Source: an uncultured Romboutsia sp.
GTDB taxonomy: Bacteria; Bacillota; Clostridia; Peptostreptococcales; Peptostreptococcaceae
Reading direction: 5' to 3'
Assembly: GCA_937907205.1 (NCBI GenBank)
Contig: CALESE010000067.1
Location: 1-6,509, forward strand
Length of the DNA: 6,509 nucleotides
Shown: positions 4,101 through 6,509 of the stretch, one piece after another
Position numbering within the stretch: the stretch's first letter is position 1
How the letters are laid out: each line of letters begins with the position of its first letter
Translations under genes and position numbers: made by a program
The notes under the pieces: generated by a model
The model's input: only the letters and a program-made list of their open reading frames with translations
Database searches by the model: none
Told to the model about the DNA's origin: nothing

Positions 4101-6509
4101 CTATGCAAGAGATTATAAAGGTAATGGATATGGCTTCTAAGCTTGAAAGAATTGATACTTCTATTATAACAGATGATATTAAAGCAATGTTATCTATAAT
4201 CTGGGAACTTAAGCCATTTATGAATCCATTGATTGATATGCTGATAGTTGCTGCAAGTGGAACTATTACCAGTTTAGGATACATGATGTCTAAACTATCA
4301 GAAGGAATTCAAGACTATGCTAATGTTTCTATACCTATATATGGAGAAGGAGGAAAGATAATAGGAAGAAGAAATTTGACAGATGCTGACTTTACGGATG
4401 CTGCAGAGAATATAAAAACTATTATCACCATACTTGGTGGAACTATCATAGATACATATAAAAAGAATCCTGATATATTCTCTAATGGAATGCTTGGAGA
4501 CTTCTTAGGTATGGATACTCCATTTACTAGAGTAGTAAAGTCATGTACTGGAATGGGTAAGATGATTGATAAGATAGCAGAAGGTGTCAAAGATATGGCA
4601 GAGTTAAAGATACCTATTTATAAAGGAACAGAAAAAGTAGGATATAGAAGATTGACAGAACCTGATTTTAATAATGCCGCCGAAAATATATCTAAAATTG
4701 TTACAACCTTAGGATATGCATTATTAGATTTATATGATAAAGCTCCTGAAGGAATGTTTGATAGTGGTTGGCTTGGAAATATGATAGGAGTAAAGACTCC
4801 ATTTGGTCGTATTGTTACTGGTTGTACAGGCTTAGGAAAAATGATATCTAATATAGCTAAGGGAGTCAAAGATATGGCTGACTTAAGAATACCTATATAT
4901 GGGGCTGATGGAAAACAGAAAGGAACAAGACCACTTGGTTTTGAGGATTTCAAGAATGCCGCAACAAATACCCAACATATAGTGTCATGTCTTGGAAATT
5001 CTATTCTGGCTCTTAAAGACAATCCTAATGCCGCTTGGATGTTTGAAGATCAATCTATTGTGTTTAAAGACGGAACTTGTTCTAGATTTTCTCAAATAGT
5101 TACAGCATTGAAGGGAATTGGATCATTAATATCTGAGACCGCTAAAGGTGTGAAAGATGTAGCTGACTTAAGAATACAAAAGTATGATTCAAATGGAAAG
5201 CTTCTTAAAGGTCAATATGAGAAAATACCAGTAGAATCATTAAGACCTGGAGGAACTGTATATAATAACGTAACAGCTTTGATATCTTGCATACCAGCAG
5301 CTGTAATGGCCATATATGATGATCCACATAATAAAGTTTGGTTTGAAGATTCTGGGTGGTTCAATCATGATGGAAGTACTAGTCCATTTGCTAAGGTAAA
5401 GAACTGTTTAAGTGGTTTAGATAAATTGATTGCAGAAAATATAAAATCTATAAAATCTATACTTGACTTAAAGTTAGATAAAACTAAGATGAATAATCTT
5501 TCAGCTATTATCTCTTTAATGATAAGTTCTGTTCCTAATGCTGTAATAAAAGCAACAATGGATGAGAACCAAGAAGAACTAAGGCCATTCTTTAAAGATG
5601 CTAAAGACAACATTAAGAAAATATCTTCTAGCTATAGTTCTTATACTAAGCTTTTGAATAACATAGTATCTTCTTATAGTGATATATTGAAATTAAAATC
5701 TAAGTTTGGAAAGGAAGATGACATACATGGATTAAACAAAATAGTAGATGCAGTTTTAACACAACTTCCATTTAGCATGTCTAGAGCTATTCAGAAGATG
5801 CCTAATATTAAAGATGATGAGTTATCTTCTATACAAAGCCAGTTTGATATATATACTGATATACTGAATGATGCTATAAAATCTTATAAGAAGATAATCA
5901 AATTCAAACAGAAGTTAGAGAAAGAGACTAAAGACAATGCTGCAAGCATAGTAATATCATTATCTGATATACCTAAAGAGATGGTCAGAGGAATATCAGA
6001 AACATTTGTATCCTTGAATACTAAAAATTTGTCTAAGAACATACTGATGTTTGGACCTATGATGGAGGATTACTATAATGGAATGAAGATGTTGTTTGAT
6101 GTTTATGATGAGGCTCCAAAAGATACTTCTAAATATGATAATGTCATAAATGCAGTAAAAGGTATAAATGTAGAAATAAGTAAAGTAAAGAATACATCAC
6201 AGTTCAGAACAGAAACCCAAGATGTATCTAAGTTTATTAGATCTATAAATACTTTAGATGTGGCAAAAGCACAAACTATGACTAATTTGATAACTGCTTT
6301 AGACCAGATGGCTAGAAGATTAGGTGGTCTTGACAAATTGACAAATACTTTGGCAAATAAGTTAGCTGTTGTATTAGATAAGCTTGTAAGAGAACTTAAG
6401 ATATCCGCTAGGACTATAAATCAAGCTGATGAGATGCAGAAGAAACGTCATGCCGCTATAAAGGATTCTATTTCTAAGATAAGTACATTGTTGAACAAAC
6501 CAGTAGAAG
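263..6509 (+). CDS. Giant repeat-built phage structural protein, probably tail tape-measure-like (5' part, 2,082 codons, open at right edge)
   Basis: One frame is open from ATG 263 to the window end, with no TAA, TAG or TGA in 2,082 codons. An in-frame stop at 242-244 fixes this ATG as the earliest start. Visible order: hydrophilic helical N-terminus (1 to about 280) with an Asn-rich linker near 146-154; helical-hairpin repeats of about 63-69 residues (roughly 430-1210, perhaps from 365) that turn strongly hydrophobic after 741; a Gly/Ala-rich hydrophobic stretch (1250-1280); four IPIY repeats of 93 to about 99 residues (1357-1736); decayed repeats (1737-1948); a charged helical end. There is no signal peptide at the N-terminus (MAKVSDKAVGRSKGG) and no catalytic or nucleotide-binding motif. 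Great length, helical repeats and internal hydrophobic segments are typical of tape-measure proteins, which set tail length and enter the host envelope during DNA injection. Alternatives are an ejected internal virion protein or a large host-surface protein. Function is inferred from architecture only. Codon use is consistent throughout, with ATA and AGA dominant and CGN nearly absent. Confidence 0.9.
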   Translation, partial: MAKVSDKAVGRSKGGNLLPGGSITGNLDEIVNIINNSIKNVKASIDLIFKGNVDSQKSFSEFIDAFNKTRSQASEEFMSMMGFVPGGQSISENTRYDNIKTDIQSFTKSISENLDKTNKILTSDCMQVIVTNFNEQKLEKEKYKSNNTNDNQVNPVDLNSLNIKIDNLNFGQDSLNVLRDLSNALNSVAKVKYEVKDQNIVQYLTGIDKSISKIDIDNLKKKISKVNKLLTNDFLKLCGAINSASIDSKKTMSQLSSVVELMNAIPSIGEMDKQKMKTLKKNLHSIYWMTSKSNILTGFGITSKGLISAIIKNIVARSKEAEQGGFKSVGALAKFIESLVSLGEDTNVDRTKIMKTQMALWSLLRIYDTKGPIAYLTLQIKELGDNILKDNVVGKNNSSLSAIEDMIEDISTIGNRIKFKDVVYTQLLATYALGSAWLYMGIVKSLSKIDDTELKKLIGDNGKLSFVMQVVQRLSANESTSKDIKSATKTLVQLTIMMSVANMISKVSKNGIVGISDALVFLDKLDFLGQKIFTMQDSAINDESVPNIMKNCEDVILSLGKIAIVSTIAGMFVDKGKEGVSNMKTMVTQLKYLVNNINNKKNPLTASKDDVSKIESCQKIVESLSKLSILTAIGGLFASKGQDGIKEYKKVVTKLKSLIKRIQSDGLDINQEDLKKIDNIEKLIEKLTIVSMLGSVMGITAPLSIIGFKSMQLSAVAVGKMIDALNGIHIDDDFFDKLKNIGIVVAIASATMLTGAVIGKIVLQRMPEILGFTFALGTFILGVIGAYNLATKGMDEALNQTKKVALLVYLSGATLLLGAAIMMIPGIFTNAVLFTLSLAAFIGAVTFAYTLASERIERTIEISDSFIKLVVKSGLILAFGAAINAFLPTGSVIGFAFSLTLLITGVIGAYTIASNMIENTMSSAEEFAWLIGIAGLTLLLPTVYMTKHPMLFATALLFALDLGVFILLMKLAYSGGDFIANKIGVKLGIVQSTDKAIDDAKNFAILVGISGAILLLGAKIMNIDGMFWSAIGFTLTLGTFLLGISLAYYGANNILKGEKGLIIAHEFSNLVALSAATLLVGGLFMMIPNMKDATISFAWTLGGFVAGITLAYGFAGRIINEKTLFLGYALSALVLVSSIALLTGGMLLMNYPDLDVNILKFLGLELLLVGGTAVILGVLGAVKSKLKTGALALIGVIACVGLAGYAMMEIMNLRKEIGNDWDGIWGTVFVTVTVLGTFATGVIGLGKLSLAGGGLGALGLAAGEAALAGIIGCVLLAGKAMQEIIKVMDMASKLERIDTSIITDDIKAMLSIIWELKPFMNPLIDMLIVAASGTITSLGYMMSKLSEGIQDYANVSIPIYGEGGKIIGRRNLTDADFTDAAENIKTIITILGGTIIDTYKKNPDIFSNGMLGDFLGMDTPFTRVVKSCTGMGKMIDKIAEGVKDMAELKIPIYKGTEKVGYRRLTEPDFNNAAENISKIVTTLGYALLDLYDKAPEGMFDSGWLGNMIGVKTPFGRIVTGCTGLGKMISNIAKGVKDMADLRIPIYGADGKQKGTRPLGFEDFKNAATNTQHIVSCLGNSILALKDNPNAAWMFEDQSIVFKDGTCSRFSQIVTALKGIGSLISETAKGVKDVADLRIQKYDSNGKLLKGQYEKIPVESLRPGGTVYNNVTALISCIPAAVMAIYDDPHNKVWFEDSGWFNHDGSTSPFAKVKNCLSGLDKLIAENIKSIKSILDLKLDKTKMNNLSAIISLMISSVPNAVIKATMDENQEELRPFFKDAKDNIKKISSSYSSYTKLLNNIVSSYSDILKLKSKFGKEDDIHGLNKIVDAVLTQLPFSMSRAIQKMPNIKDDELSSIQSQFDIYTDILNDAIKSYKKIIKFKQKLEKETKDNAASIVISLSDIPKEMVRGISETFVSLNTKNLSKNILMFGPMMEDYYNGMKMLFDVYDEAPKDTSKYDNVINAVKGINVEISKVKNTSQFRTETQDVSKFIRSINTLDVAKAQTMTNLITALDQMARRLGGLDKLTNTLANKLAVVLDKLVRELKISARTINQADEMQKKRHAAIKDSISKISTLLNKPVE
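1742..4000 (+). repeat. Tandem helical-hairpin repeats, period about 63 residues (residues about 494-1246)
   Basis: A recurring anchor, usually a glycine at the end of the first helix of a hairpin, occurs at residues 502 (Asn), 570, 635, 698, 755, 818, 880, 941 (Pro), 1017, 1081, 1144 and 1204. Spacings are 68, 65, 63, 57, 63, 62, 61, 76, 64, 63 and 60. Weaker members appear at 434 and perhaps 365. In early units the pattern reads like LSKLSILTAIGGLFASKG followed by a Lys-rich helix. In later units the second helix carries GF.F.LG.F..G...AY..A, seen at 771-790, 894-913, 1032-1051 and 1096-1115. The 76-residue spacing reflects an insertion (KIGVKLGIVQSTDKA) in one unit. The copies are far diverged at DNA level, so the array is old and not a recent expansion. 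Unit edges are approximate because they were aligned by eye. Confidence 0.7.
2483..4096 (+). other. Strongly hydrophobic block with about 17 membrane-like helices (residues 741-1278)
   Basis: This segment is made of long runs of Ile, Leu, Val, Ala, Gly and Phe, interrupted by short polar linkers. Examples are LLVYLSGATLLLGAAIMMIPG (from 806), the helix at 893-914, and ALSAATLLVGGLFMMIP (from 1072). Counting two per hairpin gives about 17 candidate membrane segments. Its last part (1250-1278) is glycine/alanine-rich with small-residue spacing (LAGGGLGALGLAAGEAALAG), typical of tightly packed or membrane-inserting helices. In tape-measure proteins such segments are thought to help form the DNA path through the host inner membrane. 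A conventional multi-span membrane protein is the alternative, but the long soluble regions on both sides and the missing signal sequence argue for a virion protein. Confidence 0.65.
4331..5470 (+). repeat. Four tandem units of 93 to about 99 residues with IPIY motif (residues 1357-1736)
   Basis: Units begin at residues 1357 (base 4331), 1450 (4610), 1543 (4889) and 1638 (5174). The first two are exactly 93 residues (279 bases), the third 95, the fourth about 99. Each opens with IPIY (IQKY in the fourth), then a short variable turn and a Gly/Arg strand. A helix like DF.NAAENI..IV..LG and a loop with a Phe/Trp-Gly patch follow. The second helix reads TPF.R.V..CTGLGKMI..IA.GVKDMADL. The cysteine recurs at 1428, 1521 and 1715, but is leucine in unit 3. 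Similarity survives at DNA level: a 24-base segment encoding GVKDMA(D/E)L recurs at 4583-4606 and 4862-4885, and more divergently at 5147-5170. A shortened half-unit seems to precede unit 1 (about 1310-1356, ending in IQDYANVS). Role is unknown; such arrays may change copy number and so protein length. Confidence 0.85.
5471..6106 (+). repeat. Decayed, shorter continuation of the repeat array (residues 1737-1948)
   Basis: After the fourth IPIY unit, which ends ILDLKL, similar unit ends recur as DILKLKS (1807-1813), KIIKFKQ (1877-1883) and KMLFDVY (1942-1948). This gives units of about 75, 70 and 66 residues. Each keeps a first helix followed by a proline turn (SSVPNAVI, TQLPFSMSRAI, SDIPKEMVRGI). 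Each then has a second helix rich in Ser, Tyr and Lys that ends in the next LKL-type strand. The beta-like IPIY insert seems to be lost, so these look like minimal versions of the preceding hairpin. The alignment is by eye and the similarity is weak. Divergent repeats are more likely than independent domains, but only moderately so. Confidence 0.5.
6107..6509 (+). other. Charged helical, coiled-coil-like region at the open end (residues 1949-2082)
   Basis: This last visible part is polar and helical. FIRSINTLDVAKA is followed by a long segment with leucines at helix spacing (LTNTLANKLAVVLDKLVREL), then a Lys/Arg/Asp-rich stretch (QADEMQKKRHAAIKDS). It has no membrane-length hydrophobic run. 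The pattern suggests a coiled coil that could mediate oligomerisation, as is common in tape-measure proteins. The gene continues beyond base 6509, so the true C-terminus and total length cannot be judged. Confidence 0.5.

Noticed and set aside
3934..4140. Plus-strand 68-codon frame rich in Cys, Trp and Arg
   Set aside because: It is an out-of-frame shadow of the giant gene; the odd composition comes from reading Gly/Ala/Leu codons one base off.
3712..4284. Minus-strand open frame of 190 codons rich in Pro, Ser and Ile
   Set aside because: It lies wholly inside the giant + strand gene, has no ribosome binding site or domain, and its composition is what the reverse complement of Gly/Ala/Leu-rich codons gives.
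4315..5022. Two adjacent minus-strand open frames (4315-4590 and 4618-5022) with similar sequences
   Set aside because: Their mutual resemblance is a mirror of the 279-base + strand repeats. They have no independent support as genes.
4331..5470. CRISPR array or short DNA repeat locus
   Set aside because: The repeats are 279-base coding units kept in frame, with protein-level conservation and no short identical repeat and spacer pattern.
263..6509. Stop-codon reassignment (TAG read as glutamine), as in some large gut phages
   Set aside because: I found no in-frame TAG, TAA or TGA in 2,082 codons, and glutamine is encoded by CAA and CAG, so the standard code is sufficient.

Overview
The window is AT-rich and holds almost one thing: the 5' part of a single giant gene. 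It starts at ATG 263 and runs in one uninterrupted frame off the right edge, giving 2,082 complete codons with no stop. Before it lie the last 48 codons of another gene on the same strand (stop 147-149) and a strong intrinsic terminator hairpin (191-225). Nothing in the window supports a gene on the minus strand.

The giant protein is modular. Residues 1 to about 280 are hydrophilic and mostly helical-looking. From about residue 430 (perhaps 365) to about 1210, the chain is a tandem array of degenerate helical-hairpin units with a period near 63 residues. The first units are amphipathic. From about residue 741 they become so hydrophobic that each looks like two membrane-spanning helices. After a glycine/alanine-rich stretch (about 1250-1280) come four clear tandem units of 93 to about 99 residues carrying an IPIY-type motif (1357-1736). 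Shorter, decayed repeats follow (1737 to about 1948), and then a charged helical region that is still open at residue 2082.

The best overall reading is a tailed-bacteriophage structural protein, most likely a tail tape-measure protein or another very large virion protein. This rests on architecture: huge length, helical repeats, an internal hydrophobic block and no catalytic motif. I recognise no named homologue. AT-rich codon use (ATA for Ile, AGA for Arg, almost no CGN), an A-rich leader and no Shine-Dalgarno sequence would fit a phage of Bacteroidota. Other AT-rich hosts, such as Firmicutes or Mollicutes, are not excluded. The standard code is enough; I saw no in-frame TAG, TGA or TAA.

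If it is a tape-measure protein, the part seen here alone would correspond to a tail of roughly 300 nm or more at the usual 0.15 nm per helical residue. The upstream gene would then probably be another virion gene, insulated by the terminator. I did not find a recognisable defence system, RNA gene, CRISPR array, mobile element or enzyme.
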